DNA of 64,000 nt, taken from the NCBI GenBank assembly GCA_947589345.1, contig CANQAC010000002.1, forward strand, positions 41,692 to 105,691, given 5' to 3'. Positions 51,046-60,438 of this stretch are shown here, in pieces; position 1 is the stretch's first letter, and each line of letters begins with the position of its first letter. The notes beneath the pieces were generated by a model that worked only from the letters and a program-made list of their open reading frames with translations, was not told where the DNA came from and made no database searches. Source of the DNA: an uncultured Akkermansia sp. GTDB lineage: Bacteria; Verrucomicrobiota; Verrucomicrobiia; Verrucomicrobiales; Akkermansiaceae. A program made the translations under genes and the position numbers.

Positions 51046-51501
51046 ATGAGCACGATTTTTACCATTCTCGCCGACATTGGTAATCTGAACATGGAGGCTG
51101 TCACATACCAAGTCACAGGTATGTTGGTCGTGTTTTGCTGTCTTGGGTTCCTCAGCCTTATTCTGTCGATTTCCGGTAGTGTGGCCGTGCGCGTAGAAGA
51201 AAAACGTAAAACGACGCAAGCTGCCGCTGCCCAAGCGCTTCGGGCGTCTACTTCTCCAACGCCCACGGTGGCGACGGCAACTGCCGAACCTACCCCTGCG
51301 CAGGTGGCTGCTTTGGCCGCCAGCATCTATGATGCAGCCGCTTCTTCCCTTACCCCGCAACTTATAGCTGTCCTCGCTGCCGCTGTGCGCGAGGAAGTCG
51401 GACACGATGCGCGCATTCTCTCTATTAACCCCGTGCAGGGCAGCTATGCACAGAGCGGCCGTATCTCCATTATGAACTCTCACACGCCTCTGCGTAATTG
51501 A
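51046..51501 (+). CDS. OadG-like decarboxylase gamma/small subunit
   Basis: Single TM MLVVFCCLGFLSLILSISGSV; position between carboxyltransferase and biotin carrier. Confidence 0.7.
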   Translation: MSTIFTILADIGNLNMEAVTYQVTGMLVVFCCLGFLSLILSISGSVAVRVEEKRKTTQAAAAQALRASTSPTPTVATATAEPTPAQVAALAASIYDAAASSLTPQLIAVLAAAVREEVGHDARILSINPVQGSYAQSGRISIMNSHTPLRN

Positions 51502-51534
51502 TTCTTATATTTCACTCAAACTCACCATCATACC

Positions 51535-51936
51535 ATGAAACAGCTCCGTATCACTGTAGCAGGTCAAACCTTTGATGTAACCGTGGAAACTCTCGGCGGC
51601 AGCAATGCTCCGGCTTCCACACCAGCGCCTGTGGCGGCTCCTGCGCCGACCCCTGTGGCTGCCCCAGCGCCCGTTGCGGCAACTGCGGCTCCTGCAGTTG
51701 CCCCCGCTCCTGCCTCCGGTGGCGGCACTCCTATTCCCAGCCCCTTGGCAGGCAAGGTGGTGAGCTTAGATGTGAAGCCTGGCACCGCCGTGAAGGAGGG
51801 GGATCAAGTACTCACGCTTGAGGCCATGAAGATGAACACCGTCATTTATGCTCCGGCTGCCGGTACTATCGCTTCCTTCAGTGTGAATCCCGGCGATACA
51901 GTAGCGGAGGGACAGGTGCTTGCTACGCTTGCTTGA
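51535..51936 (+). CDS. Biotin carboxyl carrier protein
   Basis: Ala/Pro linker and EAMKMNTVIYAPAAGTI biotinylation motif. Confidence 0.93.
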   Translation: MKQLRITVAGQTFDVTVETLGGSNAPASTPAPVAAPAPTPVAAPAPVAATAAPAVAPAPASGGGTPIPSPLAGKVVSLDVKPGTAVKEGDQVLTLEAMKMNTVIYAPAAGTIASFSVNPGDTVAEGQVLATLA

Positions 51937-51994
51937 GCCCTTCCGAAGGAAGGCGGCGCTTGCTTCTCCTCATGATTCCGCTTTATTTACCAAT

Positions 51995-53413
51995 ATGCAG
52001 GAACTTATCCAATCTTTCACAGACTTCATCTCCGGTATGGGTATATTTGCCATGACATGGCAGATGTATACGATGTGGGCGGTGGTGGTCGTGTTACTGT
52101 ACTTCGGTGTGGTCAAGCAATTTGAGCCGTTGCTACTGGTGCCCATCGCCTTTGGCGCGCTCATTGCCAATATCCCTGATAACGGTATGGTCATCACGCA
52201 GGCTCAGCGTCAGATCGTTTCCATTTCCAAAGACAATACAGTACAAACATCGACCATTAACGATGTGGGCTTCATATCGGGGACTGCGGCGCCCTATGCG
52301 GATTCTTCTCCTGTGATGCAGGATACATCTCGCCTCTCCCCTGAGGAAAAAGCCAAGTACGAGGTAGCCATGAACGAACCGATGGTGGTTGCTCCGTTGG
52401 TCAAGGATGGCAAGGTCGTGAAGGGGGCAGTGAAGGTGACCGGGCAGAAGCCGCAAAAGTTCATGATTGTGGGCTTTAACTCCGGACTGTTTGATTTCCT
52501 GGGGCAAGGGATTAAGTGTGAGATATTCCCGGCGCTTATTTTTATGGGTGTAGGAGCGCTCACAGATTTCGGCCCTCTGCTGGCTTCGCCGAAGGCGCTT
52601 CTCCTTGGCGCTGCGGCGCAGGGAGGCGTCGCCTTCACCTTCTTGGCGGCAATGGCGCTTGGCTTTACCAAAGGAGAGGCCTCAGCTATTGGCATCATTG
52701 GTGGTGCTGACGGTCCAACTTCAATTTTCCTGGCCAGCAAGTTGGCGCCCCACCTCTTGGGCGCTATCGCCGTTGCAGCCTACACATACATGGCTCTTGT
52801 GCCGCTCATTCAGCCCCCCTTCATGAAGCTCTTTACCACCGAAAAGCAGCGCAAAATCAAGATGAAGAGTTTGCGTCAGGTGTCGCGTGGTGAAAAGCTG
52901 TTCTTCTGCTTTGTAGTGACGATTGTAACCATCCTTATCTGTCCGGATGCGGCGCCATTGCTTGGTATGTTGATGCTTGGCAATTTCTTGCGCGAGTGCA
53001 AGGTCACGGAGCGCCTCGTCTCTTGTGCCCAAAATGAGCTCATGAACATCACCACCATTTTATTGGGTGTTTCAGTGGGGCTTACGATGCAGGGTGGACG
53101 CTTTTTACAGGTGGAAACGCTGCTTATCATCGGTTTAGGCGTTGTAGCCTTTGCCGTGGCCACGGTGTGCGGGTTACTCTGCGCGCAGGTTATGAATCTC
53201 ATTCCTGGTTGGAGCAGGAATCCCGTAAATCCGCTCATCGGCTCGGCGGGTGTTTCGGCCGTACCCATGGCAGCGCGCGTTTCGCACAATGTGGGTCAAC
53301 AAGCTGACCGTACGAACTTCCTTCTTATGCACGCTATGGGACCGAATGTGGCGGGTGTTATCGGTACGGCCGTGATCGCCGGATACTACATTACCACCCT
53401 CAGCGGACATTGA
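51995..53413 (+). CDS. Na+-pumping decarboxylase beta subunit
   Basis: FEPLLLVPIAFGALIANIP, EIFPALIFMGVGALTDFGPLLASPK, GIIGGADGPTSIFLASKLAP; start placed at MQELIQSF. Confidence 0.93.
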   Translation: MQELIQSFTDFISGMGIFAMTWQMYTMWAVVVVLLYFGVVKQFEPLLLVPIAFGALIANIPDNGMVITQAQRQIVSISKDNTVQTSTINDVGFISGTAAPYADSSPVMQDTSRLSPEEKAKYEVAMNEPMVVAPLVKDGKVVKGAVKVTGQKPQKFMIVGFNSGLFDFLGQGIKCEIFPALIFMGVGALTDFGPLLASPKALLLGAAAQGGVAFTFLAAMALGFTKGEASAIGIIGGADGPTSIFLASKLAPHLLGAIAVAAYTYMALVPLIQPPFMKLFTTEKQRKIKMKSLRQVSRGEKLFFCFVVTIVTILICPDAAPLLGMLMLGNFLRECKVTERLVSCAQNELMNITTILLGVSVGLTMQGGRFLQVETLLIIGLGVVAFAVATVCGLLCAQVMNLIPGWSRNPVNPLIGSAGVSAVPMAARVSHNVGQQADRTNFLLMHAMGPNVAGVIGTAVIAGYYITTLSGH

Positions 53414-53973
53414 CGAACGACCACAGTCTCGTTCGACTTGGCAGGAATCTGAGCTGCCTGCTTCCTGTGTTCATCGGCACATAGAGCTTCTCTGTGGATA
53501 ATCCTTTTTCATTTCAGCATATTGTATTAAGCAGCGGATTTGTGTCGGGATTTTGACACGCCTTGCACCGGCAGCCCGGAGAGTTGCGCCGTGGTTTTGT
53601 CTTGTATGATAAGTCAACGTAAGCATTGACACGTCGCCATCGTTTTCATATTGCAAACGAAGGCTGGCTTTATTCAATTGTCCTTCGTTTGAGTTCTCGA
53701 GGGGAGGGTGTTCCATAGTCCATTTTTCTGGTAATGCGGCGTTTCGGGATACGTGCAACGTATTTGAAATACGTATGTCAAGCCATCAATCATAAAAAAT
53801 GATCTTTTCTTTTCAGGGACTTACAAAGGGTAGTCATCGCCTTTGGTAAAAAAGAACGACATGTTGTCGATTGACGGTCGCTTCATTATGAATATGATAC
53901 GCTCAAAAGTGTGCGTATTTCAAATGCGTACACTTCATGCAGGTGTTTTTCTAACGAGAATATCCAACACAAC

Positions 53974-55044
53974 ATGTCAATAATAGATGTAGTAAAGTGG
54001 GATGCTATGCCAGGCGTCTTAGCTTGGAAGTACCCGTCGGATAATCTTTCCACGTGGACTCAGCTGATTGTTTCTACCGGGCAGGAAGCATTTCTGGTTA
54101 AAGAAGGAAAAGTGGTGGGTCCCTTTGGACCCGGCAAGCACACCTTGGACACTCAGAACTATCCGGTATTTGCTAAACTTCTGAACCTGCCGTTCTCTCG
54201 TTCTCCGTTCACGGCCGAGGTCTGGTTTATCCGCAAGTCCTTTTCGCTGGACATCAAATGGGGAACAGTCGACCCTATTCAGCTCGAGGATCCTGAATAC
54301 CGAGTCATGATGCCCGTGCGGGCATTCGGCGCCTTTGGATTAAGCGTTACCAACAGCGAACTGTTCCTCAACAAATTAATCGGAACCCTGCCGGCCTTTA
54401 CCGAAAAGACGCTTTCGGAGCATTTTAAGGGCACCTTGGTTCAGGAAGTCAAGGTTCAGATTGCCAAATATATTCGAGAAAATAACACTTCCCTTCTCAA
54501 ACTGGCGCCTTATACCGGGCAGATTGCAGAAGCCATTGAGGCCCGACTGGTGGAACGCCTTTCCGAATTCGGCGTCACCATTACACACTTTGCCGTCAAC
54601 TCCATTTCGACGGATGAAACAAACCCGGCGGTAGCTCGCCTGCGACGTGCTCTGGCCGAACGCGCGGAAATGGAAATTCTCGGATTCAATTACCAGCAGA
54701 AACGCTCGTTTGACGTGCTGCAAAGTGCAGCATCCAACGAAGGAGCGGGTAATGTGCAATCTGCCGCCATTGGCGCAGGAATGGGCATGGCTATGGGTGT
54801 TGGCATGGGTCAGGGTATGAGCGGTCCTATGCAGCAAACTGTAGGCATGATGTCCACCAATGGCAAGACGTGCCCGAACTGCCATGCACAGAATACCGCC
54901 AATGCGCGTTTCTGCGCCTCCTGTGGTACAGATTTACAAGCGATCTCCACGCCCACCCCGGCACAGAACAAGTTCTGCACCTCCTGCGGCGCACAAAATG
55001 CCGCAACAGCGCGCTTCTGCTGCGGCTGCGGTTCTCCCCTGTGA
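53974..55044 (+). CDS. SPFH-domain protein with C-terminal double zinc ribbon
   Basis: SPFH-like core (KWDAMPGVLAWKYPSDNLSTWTQLIVSTGQEAFLVKEGKVVGPFGPGKHTLDT) and CPNCHAQNTANARFCASCG / FCTSCGAQNAATARFCCGCG; start placed at MSIIDVV. Confidence 0.88.
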   Translation: MSIIDVVKWDAMPGVLAWKYPSDNLSTWTQLIVSTGQEAFLVKEGKVVGPFGPGKHTLDTQNYPVFAKLLNLPFSRSPFTAEVWFIRKSFSLDIKWGTVDPIQLEDPEYRVMMPVRAFGAFGLSVTNSELFLNKLIGTLPAFTEKTLSEHFKGTLVQEVKVQIAKYIRENNTSLLKLAPYTGQIAEAIEARLVERLSEFGVTITHFAVNSISTDETNPAVARLRRALAERAEMEILGFNYQQKRSFDVLQSAASNEGAGNVQSAAIGAGMGMAMGVGMGQGMSGPMQQTVGMMSTNGKTCPNCHAQNTANARFCASCGTDLQAISTPTPAQNKFCTSCGAQNAATARFCCGCGSPL

Positions 55045-55077
55045 CACAAAGCGACATCCTTTATCATGTAACAGATT

Positions 55078-55764
55078 ATGATTTATATTCTCATACTTGC
55101 CAGCATTGTGCTGGCTCTTACTTGGACATCAGCTTGTCTGCTGATTCCGGCGTGGCCGGCGTTTGCGCTGGTCTGGGCCTCCGTGGTCATTTTCACCCTT
55201 GCGGTGTTGATACTCTTTGGCGGGCTTGTCATGCTTTCTACATTTGTCAAGGACGAGAACCGCAAGAATCCGGCGGTCATGTATCCCCTGAGCGGATATG
55301 TGGCATTCTGCTTCCTGGCGATCTTCATCTCACAGCTGCTGAGCTCCTATTCGGCTCTGTTCATCCTGCACCTGTTTGGCATTCTGTTAGCCTGCGTAGG
55401 GGGCTTCGTCATGCGCTCAGCATGGAAGAAAAGCGCCAAATTTGCGGCAGAACACAAAGCTGATAAAAAGATAGCCTTTCATCGAGCCGAAACTCTCAGC
55501 GAAATCTGCAATTCCCTGAAAATGCGCCAGCAGCCGGAACTTGGGCCGCACATTTCCAAGATTCATCTTTTCTCTGAAAAATTACGTTACGCCGCCGGCG
55601 TGGTCGACAGCAAATGTGACGCGGATCTCGATGAACTCATCCGTAAATTGGAGGAATTTACAGCAGATGCTCCCTCCTCTGAGGATTTGCAGGAGAAACT
55701 TCCCGTCCTGCTTCAAAAAATCGAAAACCAGCTGGCCAAGAGAGAACGGCTGGCCGTACTCTGA
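55078..55764 (+). CDS. Hypothetical membrane protein with C-terminal helical region
   Basis: Several N-terminal TM segments, then a charged helical tail; co-directional and overlapping the next gene. Confidence 0.7.
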   Translation: MIYILILASIVLALTWTSACLLIPAWPAFALVWASVVIFTLAVLILFGGLVMLSTFVKDENRKNPAVMYPLSGYVAFCFLAIFISQLLSSYSALFILHLFGILLACVGGFVMRSAWKKSAKFAAEHKADKKIAFHRAETLSEICNSLKMRQQPELGPHISKIHLFSEKLRYAAGVVDSKCDADLDELIRKLEEFTADAPSSEDLQEKLPVLLQKIENQLAKRERLAVL

Positions 55765-55799
55765 TGCTTTCTCATCTCTTCACTCCAACCCCAAACCAA

Positions 55800-56192
55800 A
55801 TGAAATGCGAATACTGCAATAATGAAGTACAGCCCGGTGCAGCTAACTGCCCGGCCTGTGGTGCCCCGGTTCCTGCCGTGAATGTAACACCTGCTGCTGC
55901 CCCTGCACCCCGGCAGGCTCCTGTTCACGCTGCTTCCGTTCAGCCTCAATATCAACAACAATACTCGACTCCTCCAAAACGCCGTCTTGTTTACATCCTG
56001 TTGGCTGTTTTCATTGGTGAATTCGGCGTACATAATTTCTACGCCGGTTACACCAAACGCGGTCTGCTCCAATTGCTTATTGGACTTCTCGGCCTACCCT
56101 TTGTTATAGGACCACTCATAACCGCCGTGTGGGCTATCATCGAGGCCTTCACTGTCACGCAAAGTGCCGACGGACGGGAAATGCTCAGTTGA
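55800..56192 (+). CDS. Zinc-ribbon TM2-domain protein
   Basis: MKCEYCNNEVQPGAANCPACGAP; KRRLVYILLAVFIGEFGVHNFYAGYTKRGLLQLLIGLL. Confidence 0.87.
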   Translation: MKCEYCNNEVQPGAANCPACGAPVPAVNVTPAAAPAPRQAPVHAASVQPQYQQQYSTPPKRRLVYILLAVFIGEFGVHNFYAGYTKRGLLQLLIGLLGLPFVIGPLITAVWAIIEAFTVTQSADGREMLS

Positions 56193-56233
56193 TTATTCCT
56201 TCTCCCTAATTATAAACCCATACAACATACACC

Positions 56234-56437
56234 ATGAAAAAAAGAGTAGTATACGTATTGCTGGCGGTATTCCTCGGCTACTTTGGCATACATAATTTCT
56301 ATGCTGGATATACAGGTCGTGCGATTGCCCAGCTCATCCTTGGCCTCACCGTAATCGGTTTGGTTGTCACCGGACCGTGGTCACTCATTGAGGCGCTCGT
56401 TGTCAACAAGCTCCCCGATGGTCAGCTTATGAGCTAA
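56234..56437 (+). CDS. TM2-domain protein
   Basis: KKRVVYVLLAVFLGYFGIHNFYAGYTGRAIAQLILGLT. Confidence 0.88.
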   Translation: MKKRVVYVLLAVFLGYFGIHNFYAGYTGRAIAQLILGLTVIGLVVTGPWSLIEALVVNKLPDGQLMS

Positions 56438-56456
56438 TTTTAGGTTCGTACACTCA

Positions 56457-56492
56457 GCCTCATTCTCTTATGAAGAGAGAATGAGGCTTTTT
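56457..56492 (+). terminator. Rho-independent terminator after the TM2 genes
   Basis: GCCTCATTCTCT/AGAGAATGAGGC perfect 12-bp stem followed by TTTTTCC. Confidence 0.92.
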
Positions 56493-56632
56493 CCTCTTTC
56501 AAGGGAGATGCAGCCGCCTTGCGATGGGTAAGAGCAGTCTACCCCCCTGCTAGGCCTGTCCCGGATGGTTTTTGGGGAGGCGTAAATAACGCGGAATGGG
56601 CGACAGCAAAACTGCCTCGGAATTCAACGGAT

Positions 56633-57619
56633 TCAAAGGTAGGGATCGGGTCTGTTAAGAAAGTCGAGGACGTAAGAGGTAACACCGTCCTCGAGAGGAG
56701 TCATGGGTTTGTCATAACCGACGGCGCGGAGCTTGGTGAGGTCGGCCTGAGTGAAGTATTGGTATTTGCCACGCAGGGATTCGGGCATATCGACGTACAC
56801 GATGCGCGGTTCTTTGCCGAGGGCGTGCCAGGTGGCAGCAGCGAGGTCGTAGAAAGAGCGCGCCTCTCCAGCGCCCACGTTGAAGAGACCGCTTACCGCA
56901 GGGTGTTCCAGCAACCAGAGGATGACGGATACAATGTCGCCCACCCACACAAAGTCACGCAGCTGCCAACCATCTTTATATTTTGGATTGTAGGATTTAA
57001 AGAGCTTAACTTCGCGATCGTGCAGCACATCCGGGAAGATGTGAGCGACTACGCTTTTCTGGCCTCCTTTGTGGTACTCGTTGGGACCGTAGACATTGAA
57101 GAACTTGAGACCGACATGTTGGGGCGGAGCAGGGTGTTCGGAAGCGAGTTCACGGGCAACCCAGCGGTCGAAGAGAGCCTTGCTCCATCCGTAGGGATTC
57201 AGTGGGCGAAGCGCGTTAAGGTGTTCCAGACTATCATCATCCTTAAATCCCAGAGAACCATCGCCATAAGTGGCAGCAGACGAGGCGTAAATGAAGGGAA
57301 TCCGGATATCGGCGCAGAATTTCCAAAGTTCTTGGGAGAGCGTGAAGTTAGAACGGACAATGAGGTCGGCATCGGTCTCCGTTGTGGTGGAAATAGCACC
57401 CATGTGAATGATGGCTTGAATCTTCTCGGCGTGTTCGGCGAGGAAGCTGCGGAGGTGCGGGGGTGCCACAATGGCTGACAGTTCGCGTTTTGCGATGTTT
57501 TTCCATTTATCATCTGTTCCCAGCTGATCCACCACCACGAGTTCCGGATCACTTTTCCGCTGAAGAGCAGCCAAGATATTAGAACCGATAAAGCCGGCTC
57601 CGCCTGTCACAATAATCAT
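56633..57619 (-). CDS. hldD: ADP-glyceromanno-heptose 6-epimerase
   Basis: MIIVTGGAGFIGSNI, YASSAATYGDGSLGF, LKFFNVYGPNEYHKGGQKSV. Confidence 0.95.
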   Translation of the reverse strand: MIIVTGGAGFIGSNILAALQRKSDPELVVVDQLGTDDKWKNIAKRELSAIVAPPHLRSFLAEHAEKIQAIIHMGAISTTTETDADLIVRSNFTLSQELWKFCADIRIPFIYASSAATYGDGSLGFKDDDSLEHLNALRPLNPYGWSKALFDRWVARELASEHPAPPQHVGLKFFNVYGPNEYHKGGQKSVVAHIFPDVLHDREVKLFKSYNPKYKDGWQLRDFVWVGDIVSVILWLLEHPAVSGLFNVGAGEARSFYDLAAATWHALGKEPRIVYVDMPESLRGKYQYFTQADLTKLRAVGYDKPMTPLEDGVTSYVLDFLNRPDPYL

Positions 57620-58077
57620 AGCGCTTGAATAATGGGTTGAAAGTTACCTTGAAAGAGGAAATTCTGCGTGCAACCAGCGGCGGCAGCAGCTTCAATGTCT
57701 CGTTGTTTGTCCCCTACGCTCACGCAGGCCGCCATGTCCAGTTGGTGCTTATCGCGCGCCGCGAGGAACATGCCCGGCGCCGGTTTGCGCATAGGACCGG
57801 AAAGAAAGGGGCAATGGAACACATCGGCAATACGGATGCCGCGTGCCGAAAACTCGTTCACCATGTGTTCGGTGACGGCTTGATAATCGGCTTCGGTGTA
57901 ATAACCGCGCTCAATGCCGGACTGATTGGTGATGACGATGATAAGATAGCCTAGCTCCTGCGCGCGTGTACACAGATCGAAGATACCCGGAATAAAGCAA
58001 AAGTCCTCCCGGCGGCACACGTAACCGTGGTCCACGTTGATTGTGCCGTCGCGATCCAGGAATAGAGCCTTAGGCAT
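57616..58077 (-). CDS. gmhB: D-glycero-D-manno-heptose 1,7-bisphosphate 7-phosphatase
   Basis: ALFLDRDGTINVDHGYV, VITNQSGIERGYY, KPAPGMFLAARD. Confidence 0.93.
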   Translation of the reverse strand: MPKALFLDRDGTINVDHGYVCRREDFCFIPGIFDLCTRAQELGYLIIVITNQSGIERGYYTEADYQAVTEHMVNEFSARGIRIADVFHCPFLSGPMRKPAPGMFLAARDKHQLDMAACVSVGDKQRDIEAAAAAGCTQNFLFQGNFQPIIQAL

Positions 58078-58645
58078 ACAGAGAAGACTCAATCAAATCG
58101 CAAATCAAGTGCCCCACGGCGATGTGCAACTCCTGGATGTGGGCGGACGTATTTGCAGGCATCGTCAGTGCCAAATCCGCCATGTGCTGCATTTCTCCAC
58201 CTGGAGTTCCCACTAACGCGATGGTACGCACACCCATTTTTTTGGCCTGTTTTATGGCTAGTACTACATTAGGCGAATTGCCAGATGTGGACAACCCAAT
58301 CAGCACGTCTCCAGTCCTCCCCACACCTTCAAGTTGGCGTGCAAAAATTTGGTCGTACGAGTAATCATTGGCAATGGCGGTGATGTTGGAAGTATCAACG
58401 GTGAGTGAAAGGGCAGGCAGAGCCGGACGATTGAGCTTGTATCGCCCCACCAATTCAGCTGCTAAATGCTGGGATTGCGCTGCACTGCCCCCATTGCCGC
58501 AGAAAATAATTTTATGACCTTCTCGCAGAGCCTGCAGACACAGCTGCGCGGCTTGCTCTATACTCGGCGCCAGTGCGCAGAGTGCCCTTGCCGCGTCAGA
58601 GAGCTGCTGTAGTTGATCAACGATGTAATTTTTCATAGGAGTCAT
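58070..58645 (-). CDS. gmhA: Phosphoheptose isomerase
   Basis: IIFCGNGGSAAQSQHLAAELVGRY, GLSTSGNSPNVV. Confidence 0.94.
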   Translation of the reverse strand: MTPMKNYIVDQLQQLSDAARALCALAPSIEQAAQLCLQALREGHKIIFCGNGGSAAQSQHLAAELVGRYKLNRPALPALSLTVDTSNITAIANDYSYDQIFARQLEGVGRTGDVLIGLSTSGNSPNVVLAIKQAKKMGVRTIALVGTPGGEMQHMADLALTMPANTSAHIQELHIAVGHLICDLIESSLYA

Positions 58646-60138
58646 TTCATCTTATGAACGAGATTGGATGTAGAGTAGCCTTCCACTCGGGGTAAAGTGA
58701 CGACTTGTCCACCGTAAGATTGAACAAATTGAGCTTCTGGCCAATTGTCAACCGTATATCCTTCTTTAGCCAGCACATCCGGCCTCAGCCGTTGCACGAC
58801 ATTCATCGCTGTGTCGTCGTCAAATATAATCACGTAATCCACGTATTCCAGCGAGGCGACTATAAGCGATCGAGTAGCTTCATCTTGTACGGGGCGGGTT
58901 TCCCCTTTAAGTCGTCGGACAGAGGCATCGGAGTTGATGGCGACAACCAGGGCATCGCACAACTTGCGCGCTGCCATAAAGGAACGCAAATGTCCCATGT
59001 GACAGCAATCAAAAGCTCCGTTTGTGAACCCCACGCGTTTCCCGGCGTGCTGGAGACGGCGGATAACAGCCTCTGCGGCGTCGAGTGAGAGGATTTTGCG
59101 TTCTGGGAGAAGCAGAGTATCGCTTATTGCCGATTCGATCTTCCCTTCTTTTGGTAGGGCTTGCAGCAGTTCTTCGCACGATACGGTGGCGGTACCCAGC
59201 TTGGCTACCACCAGGCCGGATGCAATGTTAGCCAGACGCATGGCAGAGTCCAGCGGTGTTTGACAGCCCAACGCCGCGCCTAGAACCGCCAGCGACGTAT
59301 CACCGGCGCCAGATACGTCATACACCTCTTTGGCTTGTGTGGGTATGCGTAGCAGAGGCGGCGTGATGTCAGGGGAGACGAGCGCCATCCCATGTTCCCC
59401 CAACGTAATGATGAGACTCCCAAATTCATGCTTCTTGATTAGGCTGATTGCAAGCTCGGTGAGGCGGGGTAAAAAAGCGTCGCTCCGCGGATCAGGAAGG
59501 GTGGAGCCGGTGGCTTGCACAAACTCCTTGAGGTTGGGCTTGACAAGCATCGCTCCGTGATATTTTGCGTAATCCTTCCCCTTAGGATCCACGATAACTT
59601 TCTTGTTTTGTTCTCGGCAGATATCAATGAAAATTCGTGTCGTTTGTTCTGTAAGCAATCCTTTGCTGTAGTCTGATAACAACACGATGTCCACCTGCTG
59701 TACCAAACGACGAAAGATATTACCGACACGAGGGAGTACCTTTTTCAAGATGGGCAGGGGTTCTTCGCGGTCTACACGCGATAGGTGGCTGCCGGAGGCG
59801 ATCAGTCGCATTTTCACAATAGTTGGGAAGCCTTCCGGTCTGAAAAGAATCGGTTTAGCTCCACAGTCGCGCAGCAGTTGCTCGACCAGATCGCCATCGG
59901 CATCTCGTCCCACGAGGCCAACCACGGATACTTCACAGCCTAATGAACGCAGGTTGGCTGCCACGTTGCCTGCACCACCAAGCATCTCTTTTTGTTCGCG
60001 TATCTGGAAGACAGGTACCGGGGCCTCTGGCGATATACGCTCCACTTTTCCGTAGGTAAATCGATCCAACATCAAATCGCCCAATACAAGAACCCGTACG
60101 GACGAAAAGCTACGCAGAGAATCAATCAGGGAGACCAT
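58642..60138 (-). CDS. hldE: Bifunctional heptose-7-phosphate kinase/heptose-1-phosphate adenylyltransferase
   Basis: RfaE kinase (DLMLDRFTYGKVERISPEAPVPVF, DVSGAGDTSLAVL) and nucleotidyltransferase (GFTNGAFDCCHMGHLRSF); start placed at MVSLIDSL. Confidence 0.94.
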   Translation of the reverse strand: MVSLIDSLRSFSSVRVLVLGDLMLDRFTYGKVERISPEAPVPVFQIREQKEMLGGAGNVAANLRSLGCEVSVVGLVGRDADGDLVEQLLRDCGAKPILFRPEGFPTIVKMRLIASGSHLSRVDREEPLPILKKVLPRVGNIFRRLVQQVDIVLLSDYSKGLLTEQTTRIFIDICREQNKKVIVDPKGKDYAKYHGAMLVKPNLKEFVQATGSTLPDPRSDAFLPRLTELAISLIKKHEFGSLIITLGEHGMALVSPDITPPLLRIPTQAKEVYDVSGAGDTSLAVLGAALGCQTPLDSAMRLANIASGLVVAKLGTATVSCEELLQALPKEGKIESAISDTLLLPERKILSLDAAEAVIRRLQHAGKRVGFTNGAFDCCHMGHLRSFMAARKLCDALVVAINSDASVRRLKGETRPVQDEATRSLIVASLEYVDYVIIFDDDTAMNVVQRLRPDVLAKEGYTVDNWPEAQFVQSYGGQVVTLPRVEGYSTSNLVHKMK

Positions 60139-60438
60139 GTGAATGCTGGTTATTATACAGCCACATACCTGAGATGGCAAGCGGAAAGAGCAACCGCTCA
60201 AGAAAACCTGTTTAACCGGGTTGTGGCGTAAAATGAAAGGGCTGGGATGAAGTATCCCATTGATTTCTGAAGACAAAAAGTGACAAGAGCATGGCTTGCG
60301 GTGTGAGTGAAATTGTCAAACGCTCCTTCGTCGTATGATGGTGCTGGGCACGACCAATTCGTTGATGTACCTGTTTGGAGCGACAGCGGAAAAGTCTTGC
60401 TATGTCAGGCGCAATCTGGTACATTCGTACGAGAGGCA

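Noticed and set aside
53493-53501. Lone TGTGGATAA (TTATCCACA) DnaA box
   Set aside because: Single copy with no cluster; another single copy occurs inside bamA at 44212-44220, so isolated boxes are treated as background.
53471-53758. 95-aa minus ORF in the gap before the SPFH gene
   Set aside because: No recognisable motif, and it overlaps the likely regulatory region; coding status not supported.
54048-54060. parS-like TTTCCACGTGGAC in the SPFH gene
   Set aside because: Outer positions do not match the 16-mer palindrome and it is within coding sequence; probably chance.
56519-57478. 319-aa + strand ORF
   Set aside because: Antisense shadow of hldD, whose motifs are clear on the minus strand.
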